Below are positions 9,498-15,732 of a stretch of DNA of 42,519 nucleotides, in pieces. The position numbers and the translations under genes were made by a program. The DNA is taken from assembly GCA_002310015.1 (NCBI GenBank), contig DBYQ01000050.1, forward strand, positions 1 through 42,519, read 5' to 3'. The stretch is from Bacteroidales bacterium UBA1182. Lineage in GTDB: Bacteria; Bacteroidota; Bacteroidia; Bacteroidales; Bacteroidaceae. Position 1 is the first letter of the stretch, and the number at the start of each line of letters is the position of its first letter. Under the pieces are notes generated by a model, which was given only the letters and a program-made list of their open reading frames with translations, was not told where the DNA came from and did not search any database.

Positions 9498-11588
9498 ATG
9501 AAACCTTTACTATCCTTTGCTTTTGCTTTGCTGCTGTCGCTGTCAGCAAGCGCTAAACTTACATTCCAGGAGATACGTACTGCTTCAAATGATGTGATTG
9601 AACTCTATTTCATCAGCGATACGCTTGACGTCAATGAGGTTGACATTTCTGATCCTGCACAGTGGAAAGTGAACGGTACACAGGTTCTGCAAGTGAACCG
9701 TGTTGCTGCGGCTGCCGATAAGTGCGACCATTTCATATATCTGACTGTGCCCACGCTCAAGAACGGGCAGAAATACAGCATTGATACTCCTTACGGTAAA
9801 TACAATTTTAAGTTCTCTGACAAAGAGGTATTCTGTGAGGCCATAAAGACTAACCAGGTGGCATACAGCGCTCTGTCTACCAAGCGTTTTGCAAACTTTG
9901 CAATTTATCTGGGTGACGGCGGCGTTAAGAAGATTGAAGGCGGTCTGCCCTCATATACGGTATATCAGTTCAAGAAAAACAAGATTGGCAAGAAGGTTTG
10001 CTCAGGCCAGCTTGTGGAGATTGGCGATGACCGTTCATCGGGTGACTATGTTTATCGCATCGACCTGTCAAAGGTCCCTGAGGGCGGCCCATACAAGATT
10101 GTGGTTGATGGTTACGGCTCATCATATCCCTTTGGTGTAGGCGGACAGTTCTCACAGAAACTCTCTTACGTGAGTTTCCGTTCGCTGTTCAACCAGCGCT
10201 GCGGAATCCAGATCATAGAACCCTACTCTGATTTCAGTTACCGCACCAAGCGCTGCCACGAGACCATCTACCAGACCTACTACCGCATCAATGAGGCCAG
10301 TCTGGTTGTAAAGGGCGACGAGCCCACCATCCAGGCTTGGGGCGGTTACCACGATGCAGGCGATGCCGACCGCCGCACCTATCACATGGATGTGCCCAGC
10401 ACTCTGCTCACCACTTTTGAGGCATTCCCCGAGCTGTTTACTGATGACCAGTTCAACATCCCTGACAAGTTTGATGAGCAGTTCAACATCCTGGGCAAGG
10501 GTAACGGCATACCCGATATACTGGACGAGGCTGAATGGGGCACCATGTTCTGGAAGTTCTTCCAAGAGGCTGACGGACAGATTCCATGGGGAACCGAGAC
10601 CAACGGTTACTCACCGTTCACCACATATGACTTTGAGGACCACCTCTTCGGCTCCGAGGTGCTTGACCCGCGTACATCGGCCTGGGCATCGGGACTGTTC
10701 TACCACTTTGCCCGCATAATCAAACCGTATGACGCAGCAAAGAGCAAGGAGTATGCAGAGCGTGCAGAACTGGCATACAGCGCATCGACCCGCGTCTATG
10801 CCGAGCGTAACCGCCAGATGCCCGCCACTTTCCAGATGTACTACAACGTGGAGAAATACCTCATGACAGGCAATGCCGGGTGCCACAACTACATCAAGGA
10901 GCACGCGCATGATGCAGAGCAGATTCTCACCACCTACAATCAGGGTTCAGAGATCTTTGCAGAGCGCGGTTGGCTCACCTCATATTTCTTCAGTTATATC
11001 CTGGCTCCTGCATCCAAGACCGATGCCGCCACCGTGCAGGTGTTCAAGGATGCACTGCAGGCCACTGTCGATAAGCAGATGGCTGCATTCACTGAGAACG
11101 CCTACCCCAACGGCACTCCCATGAACGTAAACTGGTGGGGCAGCAACGTGGCACAGGGACAATACACATTCCCCATTGTGCTAATGTGGAAACTCACCGG
11201 CCGCCAGGAGTACATTGATGTGGTGAGCCAGATGATGGACTACGCACTGGGCTTGAACCCGCTCGGCAAGTGCTACATGACCACTCTGGGATTCAACCGG
11301 GTACACTGGCCGCATGACCGCGAGAGCGCATACACAATTGAGAAGGGATGGGGTCCGCGCCCCGGCATACTGGTATTCGGCGCCGGCAACTACGTGCGTA
11401 ACTATCCCAGCTACCCCGCAATTGCCCGTAACACAACCCCACGTGAGCGTGCCTACATTGACATTCTTGACAACTATCAGAACAACGAATATACAATTTA
11501 CCAGAGCCTCTGCTTCCCGTCAGTGGTCTATCCAATTCTGGCTGGCGGCTGCACCTGGAAGCCTGGCTCAAAAGACCCGTATAAATAA
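9498..11588 (+). CDS. Glycoside hydrolase family 9 endoglucanase
   Basis: An exported beta-glucanase (cellulase-type) that would hydrolyse beta-1,4-glucan or mixed-linkage glucan by inversion. From ATG 9498 the protein has 696 residues: signal peptide MKPLLSFAFALLLSLSASA, an N-terminal Ig-like CelD_N domain (to about 100, then TNQVAYSALSTKRFA), and the (alpha/alpha)6 catalytic domain. Family motifs are present: YHDAGDADRR with the catalytic-base pair Asp286 and Asp289, VHWPHDRES with His606 and Arg608, and NNEYTIYQS with the proton donor Glu664. The frame is open 159 bases further upstream, but only ATG 9498 begins a signal peptide and lies just downstream of a -7 box. No SusC/SusD pair adjoins it. 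A GH3 enzyme 12 kb away could finish the oligosaccharides. Confidence 0.9.
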   Translation: MKPLLSFAFALLLSLSASAKLTFQEIRTASNDVIELYFISDTLDVNEVDISDPAQWKVNGTQVLQVNRVAAAADKCDHFIYLTVPTLKNGQKYSIDTPYGKYNFKFSDKEVFCEAIKTNQVAYSALSTKRFANFAIYLGDGGVKKIEGGLPSYTVYQFKKNKIGKKVCSGQLVEIGDDRSSGDYVYRIDLSKVPEGGPYKIVVDGYGSSYPFGVGGQFSQKLSYVSFRSLFNQRCGIQIIEPYSDFSYRTKRCHETIYQTYYRINEASLVVKGDEPTIQAWGGYHDAGDADRRTYHMDVPSTLLTTFEAFPELFTDDQFNIPDKFDEQFNILGKGNGIPDILDEAEWGTMFWKFFQEADGQIPWGTETNGYSPFTTYDFEDHLFGSEVLDPRTSAWASGLFYHFARIIKPYDAAKSKEYAERAELAYSASTRVYAERNRQMPATFQMYYNVEKYLMTGNAGCHNYIKEHAHDAEQILTTYNQGSEIFAERGWLTSYFFSYILAPASKTDAATVQVFKDALQATVDKQMAAFTENAYPNGTPMNVNWWGSNVAQGQYTFPIVLMWKLTGRQEYIDVVSQMMDYALGLNPLGKCYMTTLGFNRVHWPHDRESAYTIEKGWGPRPGILVFGAGNYVRNYPSYPAIARNTTPRERAYIDILDNYQNNEYTIYQSLCFPSVVYPILAGGCTWKPGSKDPYK

Positions 11589-11690
11589 ATTGAGAATTGA
11601 GAATTTTTGGAGCAGTGAGAGCCATCAAGCTTGCTTGTTTGGCCGAGTCGCGACAAAAATCATGGAACGTAGTTACATAATTGAGAATTG
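11588..11690. repeat. Spacer bounded by TTGAGAATTGA repeats
   Basis: The repeat AATTGAGAATTGAGAATT starts at the last base of the GH9 stop codon, and AATTGAGAATTG ends directly at the next ATG (11691). The roughly 70 bases between them show no ORF or strong hairpin. The spacing suggests repeat-flanked gene cassettes or remnants of a small element. Confidence 0.5.
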
Positions 11691-12557
11691 ATGAAAAAAC
11701 TGATTGAGATAATTAAGGACAAAGAGAGACTCCACAGGATTCTGTTTGAAGGCACAGATCCTCTTTCCAGACCGGTTGACATAGTCATCATGGTTGCCAT
11801 CGGACTATGTGTAATCATTGCATCATTGGAGAGTGTCCTAAAGGTTGATGATTACTCATTCCAGACACTCATTCACATGGAACTGACCGGTGCCGGAATC
11901 CTTAAGACTTCAATCATTGTCCTTGAGTACGTCCTGAGCATATTGTTTGCCATTGAATACGTGCTCAGAGTCTATTGCTCGCCCGTAAAACGCGAGTATG
12001 TACTCAGTTTCTTCGGCATAATTGACCTGTTAGCCACATGGCCCCAGTTGCTCAGCATCTTCTTCCCGCCACTGAGGTATCTGGCCATCATGCGAACATT
12101 CCGCCTGTTCCGCATATTCAGGGTGCTCAAGCTGTTTGCATTCCTGAATGAGGGCTACCTGCTGCTTGAGAGCATACGCAAGAGTCTGACCAAGATCCTG
12201 GTATATTTCATGTTCGTTGTAATGCTGGTATGCATCCTGGGCACAATAATGTACATTGTTGAGAGCGGTACGCCCAACTCCGGGTTCACCAATATCCCCA
12301 CCAGCATTTACTGGGCCATTGTAACCCTTACAACCGTGGGCTATGGTGACATTACGCCGGTAACAGCATTCGGAAAGTTCCTGTCCGGAATAGTTATGAT
12401 CCTGGGTTACACCATCATAGCCGTTCCCACGGGTATCGTATCAGCCACCATGATTGATACCACCAAGAAGAAAGGCAAGGATGGCCGATGCCCCCGCTGC
12501 AACCAGAAAACAGACCTCAACGCCAACTACTGCAAGCACTGCGGGGAACGACTGTAA
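11691..12557 (+). CDS. Voltage-gated potassium channel with C-terminal zinc ribbon
   Basis: A 288-residue six-helix ion channel. The S4-like segment RTFRLFRIFRVLKLF (around residue 140) has arginines at every third position. The pore loop carries the potassium filter TTVGYGD at 214-220, followed by S6. The tail ends with a double CxxC zinc-ribbon motif (Cys267, Cys270, Cys281, Cys284), a feature of a subset of bacterial Kv-like channels. It would conduct potassium across the inner membrane under voltage control. The longer frame begins at a TTG (11688); the ATG at 11691 is preferred. TTGAGAATTGA repeats lie directly before and after it. Confidence 0.88.
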   Translation: MKKLIEIIKDKERLHRILFEGTDPLSRPVDIVIMVAIGLCVIIASLESVLKVDDYSFQTLIHMELTGAGILKTSIIVLEYVLSILFAIEYVLRVYCSPVKREYVLSFFGIIDLLATWPQLLSIFFPPLRYLAIMRTFRLFRIFRVLKLFAFLNEGYLLLESIRKSLTKILVYFMFVVMLVCILGTIMYIVESGTPNSGFTNIPTSIYWAIVTLTTVGYGDITPVTAFGKFLSGIVMILGYTIIAVPTGIVSATMIDTTKKKGKDGRCPRCNQKTDLNANYCKHCGERL

Positions 12558-12560
12558 AAA

Positions 12561-12605
12561 AATTGAGAATTGAAAGATGAGTGTCTCAACTCTCAATTCT
12601 CAATT
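12561..12605 (+). terminator. 13-bp perfect inverted repeat after the potassium channel gene
   Basis: AATTGAGAATTGA (12561-12573) pairs with TCAATTCTCAATT (12593-12605) around a 19-base loop, directly after the stop codon. It can act as a stem-loop at the transcript end, though it lacks a strong U-run. It is made of two opposed copies of the TTGAGAATTGA repeat. Confidence 0.45.
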
Positions 12606-12620
12606 ACAATTGGGTCTGTC
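12606..12620. repeat. Half of a REP-like palindrome
   Basis: ACAATTGGGTCTGTC resembles one arm and the loop of the CAATTGGGG-TCTGT-CCCCAATTG hairpins at 29333 and elsewhere. The second arm is missing. Confidence 0.4.
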
Positions 12621-12628
12621 TATAAATC

Positions 12629-12962
12629 CTACTCTGTTACTATTATGGGATCTGCACCATAGTCGTTGGGGCCCTCGGTGCCGGGGCGGGTTAAGAGCAC
12701 TATGCGCAGTATGAACAGTCCAATTAACATCAGGTTCAGAGCCACGAATGATGAGAATGCAGATAATATAAGATCTGTTGAACTGAGCAAGGCCTCACGT
12801 AACATCTCCCCGCCGCACCGCGAGTTCCTGAGAGCCACAGTATCCGTCATACTCAACATAGGCATGAGCCACGTAAACCTACACGCCCTTGATGTCGCCT
12901 ACAGCATAGCCCGCCCAGACGCTACGCCATTGAATATCAACAAGAAAGCGTACACAGCCTGA
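12629..12962 (-). pseudogene. DUF805-like membrane protein remnant
   Basis: The last in-frame stretch (78 codons, ending at 12629) has one hydrophobic helix and the tail RPGTEGPNDYGADP, which matches the C-terminal signature of DUF805 membrane proteins (PGTxGxNxYGxDP). Upstream of it the reading frame shifts and meets stops. The minus strand still encodes CRRHQGRVG in one frame and TWLMPML in another, which could be the remains of the family's RRLHDxGxSGWW segment. The intact first half is absent. I read it as a decayed gene. It lies directly downstream of a truncated lipoprotein on the same strand. Confidence 0.45.
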
Positions 12963-12970
12963 CGACTGTC

Positions 12971-13351
12971 TTATACTGAACCATAGTAAAGCATTGACTG
13001 GCTAATATAGTATGCTCTGTAATAATATTTTTGGTCTGGATTCACACGAGAAATAGTAATAGTGAAAGGATCTTCAGAATATTTCTTTTCTACTTTTTGG
13101 CGAATGGTTTTATCTTCAGAAAAAAAAGCATCAGTTGCATATTTAATGCCACATTCAAAATCTAGCGCTACACCTTCAAGCCCACTTACACTACCCTTTA
13201 AAGAAACAACAAACCACGACCACTTTTCGGCAGACAGCGTTTCTATCTTAGGTCCTTTAGCCTCGTTATCGTCTTTTTCACAAGCTGAGAACAAAAGCAT
13301 TGAAGCCACTGCAATTAATGATAATAATACAATCCTTTTCAAAATCATCAC
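12971..13351 (-). CDS. Truncated lipoprotein paralogue (FnIII-like)
   Basis: A 126-residue protein with the lipobox LLFSAC. It is clearly related to the divergent neighbour at 13421-14074: both have ALDFECGI[KE]Y, a YSE-(V/D)P(Y/F)T block and YYYRAY.I.Q.L.YYG. This copy stops right after YYGS, where the neighbour continues for another hundred residues, so it has lost its C-terminal domain. The stop lies 9 bases from the DUF805-like remnant, which suggests that a rearrangement removed both the end of this gene and the beginning of the next. The folded part resembles the fibronectin-III-like domain common in Bacteroidales surface lipoproteins. Confidence 0.55.
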   Translation of the reverse strand: MMILKRIVLLSLIAVASMLLFSACEKDDNEAKGPKIETLSAEKWSWFVVSLKGSVSGLEGVALDFECGIKYATDAFFSEDKTIRQKVEKKYSEDPFTITISRVNPDQKYYYRAYYISQSMLYYGSV

Positions 13352-13388
13352 GGAAAAGTTAATTTCATAAACTTATAATTTTTTTTCG

Positions 13389-13396
13389 TATGTTTG
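13389..13396 (+). promoter_or_regulatory. Candidate -7 box for the lipoprotein at 13421
   Basis: TATGTTTG matches TAnnTTTG 24 bases before the ATG at 13421. The upstream A/T tract has no clear TTTG -33 box. Confidence 0.35.
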
Positions 13397-13420
13397 TATA
13401 AACAATCATTGTTTACGCTA

Positions 13421-14074
13421 ATGAAAAGGAAAAATTTATTTCTATTGATAATGACTCTATCTCTGGCCATTACAGCATGTGAAAATGATAATAAGGAAAA
13501 CGCTCGTATTCATAATGTTACTACGATTAATGTTGAACAAGGTGTTTATTGTTCAGCTTATGCATCAGGTCAAATAAGCGGTTTTAATCCTATCGCTCTT
13601 GATTTTGAGTGCGGTATAGAATATTCCACAAAAAAGAGTTTTGACAAGGATAGCACATGGCAAGTAAAAGTCAAAACGAATTATTCTGAAGTTCCTTATA
13701 CAGTAGGGCTATATCCAATAGAGTCTGAGCGTACATATTATTATAGAGCATATTGCATAAATCAGCTGTTGATTTATTATGGCGAGACTAAACAGTTTTC
13801 TTTCTACTGGGAAAGTAGAGACGATTATTTAATTGGAACATGGGATGCAACTGATGGTTGCACCTACGTGTTTAATGACAACCATACAGGAACATCCGGT
13901 AAAGATGTTTGGTATCACTCCATGGAATGGAGTGTTAATTTAAATAATTTATATCTCATATATAAGGACCGTCTTAATTCATACCTTGTCATCAAGTCTT
14001 TAATAGATAGCAAAATGGAGGCATATGACATCCATGATCCTGATAAGGTGATAATTACATTTACAAAAAGATAG
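13421..14074 (+). CDS. Lipoprotein with FnIII-like and lipocalin-like domains
   Basis: From ATG 13421 the protein has 217 residues. The signal ends in the lipobox LAITAC. The first half carries the FnIII-like signature shared with the truncated neighbour (ALDFECGIEYS, RTYYYRAYCINQ). The second half (YLIGTWDATDGCTYVFNDNH ... DKVIITFTKR) has the look of a small lipocalin-like barrel, a common pairing in Bacteroidales lipoproteins. The frame begins 9 codons earlier at 13394, but ATG 13421 opens the signal peptide. Function is unknown. The gene is AT-rich and transcribed divergently from its truncated paralogue. Confidence 0.6.
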   Translation: MKRKNLFLLIMTLSLAITACENDNKENARIHNVTTINVEQGVYCSAYASGQISGFNPIALDFECGIEYSTKKSFDKDSTWQVKVKTNYSEVPYTVGLYPIESERTYYYRAYCINQLLIYYGETKQFSFYWESRDDYLIGTWDATDGCTYVFNDNHTGTSGKDVWYHSMEWSVNLNNLYLIYKDRLNSYLVIKSLIDSKMEAYDIHDPDKVIITFTKR

Positions 14075-14120
14075 ACTGAAGTCACAAATCACGACCTCAG
14101 ATGCGACTAATATTCAACAA

Positions 14121-14220
14121 GATACAGTTTTGATGTTGCAAATTGCGATATCATTTTTTCCTGAAATGAGCAAGATGCACATTGGATATCGCAAATTGCA
14201 ACATCCAATTCTGTGAAAAA
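14121..14220 (+). pseudogene. Fragment of an ORF6N-type gene (duplicate of 14781-14890)
   Basis: These 100 bases align by eye with the middle of the intact ORF6N gene downstream. Shared blocks are TTTGATGT-GCAAA-TGCGA, TGAAAATGAGCAA versus TGAAATGAGCAA, ATTGGATATCGCA and CATCCAATTCTGT followed by an A-tract and AGGTTTTCG. No flanking ORF6N sequence remains on either side, and the match ends 11 bases before the REP/MITE element. It is either the relic of a second gene or a copied palindrome block. Confidence 0.6.
14131..14209. repeat. Two imperfect copies of the ORF6N-linked palindrome
   Basis: Near-palindromes at 14131-14153 (TGATGTTGCAAATTGCGATA and TCA) and 14181-14209 (ATTGGATATCGCA ... 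CAACATCCAAT). Both share the core GCAAATTGC with the copies inside and after the intact gene. Confidence 0.65.
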
Positions 14221-14231
14221 AGGTTTTCGGT

Positions 14232-14377
14232 ACAATTGGGGTCTGTCCTAGGGTGTTAAGTTAACTGTTTTTCTATATAGCGATTTAACACAAAAATTTC
14301 ATATCAACCAATTGATATTTAGTATTGTAGATATAGAAAAAGAGTTAACTTAACACCCTAGGTCTGACCCCAATTGT
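14232..14377. repeat. REP-like palindrome split by a MITE
   Basis: The outer arms ACAATTGGGG (14232-14241) and CCCCAATTGT (14368-14377) are the same as in the uninterrupted hairpin at 29333-29357. The 112-base insert lies between GGTCTGTCC (14240-14248) and GGTCTGACC (14361-14369), which look like an imperfect 9-base target duplication. Confidence 0.7.
14249..14360. mobile_element. MITE-like element with 30-bp terminal inverted repeats, 112 bp
   Basis: The terminal repeats at 14249-14278 and 14331-14360 start with TAGGGTGTTAAGTTAACT and differ at one position out of 30. The 52-base centre contains a smaller hairpin (ATATCAA, CCAA, TTGATAT) and no ORF. Size, terminal repeats, lack of coding capacity and the apparent 9-base target duplication fit a non-autonomous transposable element; the helper transposase is not in the window. 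Confidence 0.65.
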
Positions 14378-14388
14378 GCTTTTTTGCT

Positions 14389-14396
14389 TATCTTTG
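14389..14396 (+). promoter_or_regulatory. Candidate -7 box for the ORF6N gene
   Basis: TATCTTTG matches TAnnTTTG and lies 12 bases after the REP/MITE element. The leader to ATG 14504 would be about 100 bases and contains a hairpin-capable pair AAGG-(GG)-TATTCC ... GGATACCTT (about 14411-14456). No -33 TTTG at the right spacing. Confidence 0.4.
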
Positions 14397-14503
14397 TACT
14401 ATCTGATACCAAGGGGTATTCCGCTAGGCAACAGGTGTCAGGTGGGGATACCTTTTGTTATTTATAGATACCATTTGTTTAACCAATTAACAACTTGTTT
14501 GAT

Positions 14504-15520
14504 ATGACTAAAAAGAAAAGTTCTGAGAAAAGTGAGGTTGTTGAGAATCCGGGCAACCTTCCTTCAGCTTTATTTGACGATGCCAAGATTGACATCAAGG
14601 CCCTGATTCGTGTTATTCGGGGGCAGCAAGTGATGCTGGATTTTGACCTGGCTATGCTTTACGGCGAAAAGACCAGTCGATTGAATGAGCAGGTAAAGCG
14701 TAATATAGAGCGTTTTCCTGATGACTTTATGTTTCAACTAACAAAAGCAGAGCAAGATTACTTACGTACTGTGCTTGTAGAAAGCAATAGTTTGATGTCG
14801 CAAAATGCGACATCAAATCTATCTGAAAATGAGCAAAATGCAGATTGGATATCGCATTTTGCGACATCCAATTCTGTAAAAAAAGGTTTTCGCAAACCAC
14901 CATATGCTTTCACTCGCAATGGTATTGCAATGCTGAGTAGTGTGTTAAGATCAAAAACTGCTATTGAAGTCAACAAACGTATTATGCGCGCATTCACAGC
15001 AATTCCGGACCTTGTAAATAACAACACCCTAATGATGCAGCGAATACTGAATATTGAACAGCATCAGACTGAAACGGACCATAAGGTTAACCAGATTCTC
15101 GTTACTATAGAGGAAAGGACGCCCAAACAACTGCCGGAACAGGTTTTTGGAACAGGTTGTGTTTGGGATGCTTGGGCATATGTATCAGATTTGATCAGAT
15201 CCGCAAAAGAAAGAATCATACTGATTGACAACTTTGTTGATGACCGTGTGTTATCATTGCTGGATAAGCGGAACGATAACGTTGAAGCCACCATTTACAC
15301 TCGATACAATGAATCTTTCTTGACAGACTTAAAGAAGCACAATGAGCAGTATCGGGTAATTTGTTTCATACAATTGTCTCAACGCAATCATGACCGTTTT
15401 CTTATCATAGATGATATAGTTTATATTCTGGGAGCAAGTGTAAAGGATATGGGTGTAGGATTATGTGCAATTACACAAATGCAAGCACAGCCAGAGGTTA
15501 TATTGCAATGGCTGAAATGA
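14504..15520 (+). CDS. ORF6N-domain protein with C-terminal PLD-like domain
   Basis: From ATG 14504 the protein has 338 residues. The N-terminal ORF6N domain (phage KilA/anti-repressor type, DNA binding) is recognised by VIRGQQVMLDFDLAMLYG near 35 and KRNIERFPDDFMFQLT near 67, then KPPYAFTRNGIAMLSSVLRS near 130. The C-terminal part (RIILIDNFVDDRVLSLLDKR ... NHDRFLIIDDIVYILGASVK) resembles a phospholipase-D-type fold with one HxR(x4)D motif (His296, Arg298, Asp303) instead of HxK. Between the two ORF6N blocks lies an expanded segment encoded by two DNA palindromes (MSQNATSN and ISHFATSN). Proteins of this architecture are common but uncharacterised in Bacteroidales; a role in mobile-element regulation or defence is inference. 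The frame starts at a TTG (14495); ATG 14504 is chosen. Confidence 0.8.
   Translation: MTKKKSSEKSEVVENPGNLPSALFDDAKIDIKALIRVIRGQQVMLDFDLAMLYGEKTSRLNEQVKRNIERFPDDFMFQLTKAEQDYLRTVLVESNSLMSQNATSNLSENEQNADWISHFATSNSVKKGFRKPPYAFTRNGIAMLSSVLRSKTAIEVNKRIMRAFTAIPDLVNNNTLMMQRILNIEQHQTETDHKVNQILVTIEERTPKQLPEQVFGTGCVWDAWAYVSDLIRSAKERIILIDNFVDDRVLSLLDKRNDNVEATIYTRYNESFLTDLKKHNEQYRVICFIQLSQRNHDRFLIIDDIVYILGASVKDMGVGLCAITQMQAQPEVILQWLK
14791..14872. repeat. Two intragenic copies of the ORF6N-linked palindrome
   Basis: 14791-14817 has perfect 12-base arms (TTTGATGTCGCA / TGCGACATCAAA) around AAA. 14844-14872 is a 29-base palindrome (ATTGGATATCGCA ... TGCGACATCCAAT) with one arm difference. Both lie in the same reading frame and encode S[QH][NF]ATSN. 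Confidence 0.85.
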
Positions 15521-15525
15521 TACAA

Positions 15526-15607
15526 TTTGATATCGCAAATTGCGATATCAAAAACTTGCTGATAGTAAGCGTATTACAAACTTGCGGTCGCAAATTGCGA
15601 CCACAAG
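15526..15607. repeat. Two downstream copies of the ORF6N-linked palindrome
   Basis: 15526-15552 has perfect 13-base arms (TTTGATATCGCAA / TTGCGATATCAAA). 15581-15607 (CTTGCGGTCGCAA ... TGCGACCACAAG) has one arm mismatch. Both share the core TCGCAAATTGCGA with the intragenic copies, and they begin 6 bases after the ORF6N stop codon. Confidence 0.85.
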
Positions 15608-15690
15608 TCAGAACTAATTAGAGCATTTTATTGATGCCAATAAGATGTTAAACATGAAATGCCAAAATGGTATCTCAAGTTGGGCATATG

Positions 15691-15713
15691 CAATTGGGGG
15701 CTCTCCCCAATTG
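15691..15713. repeat. REP-like hairpin between converging genes
   Basis: CAATTGGGG (15691-15699), loop GCTCT, CCCCAATTG (15705-15713). It lies at the 3' end of the alanine symporter gene and could serve as a terminator. Same family as 29333, 35334 and 37133. Confidence 0.75.
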
Positions 15714-15732
15714 TACCCAATTGTACTTAATT

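Noticed and set aside
10152..11162. Several long ORFs antisense or out of frame within the GH9 gene
   Set aside because: They overlap a gene with complete family motifs and encode low-complexity translations without start signals; they are shadows of the GC-rich coding frame.
12666..12962. Plus-strand 98-codon ORF opposite the DUF805-like remnant
   Set aside because: Its translation shows no family features, while the opposite strand retains the recognisable PGTEGPNDYGADP tail.
14131..15607. CRISPR-like array
   Set aside because: The repeated palindromes are unevenly spaced, two are inside a gene, there are no unique spacers of constant length, and no cas genes are present.
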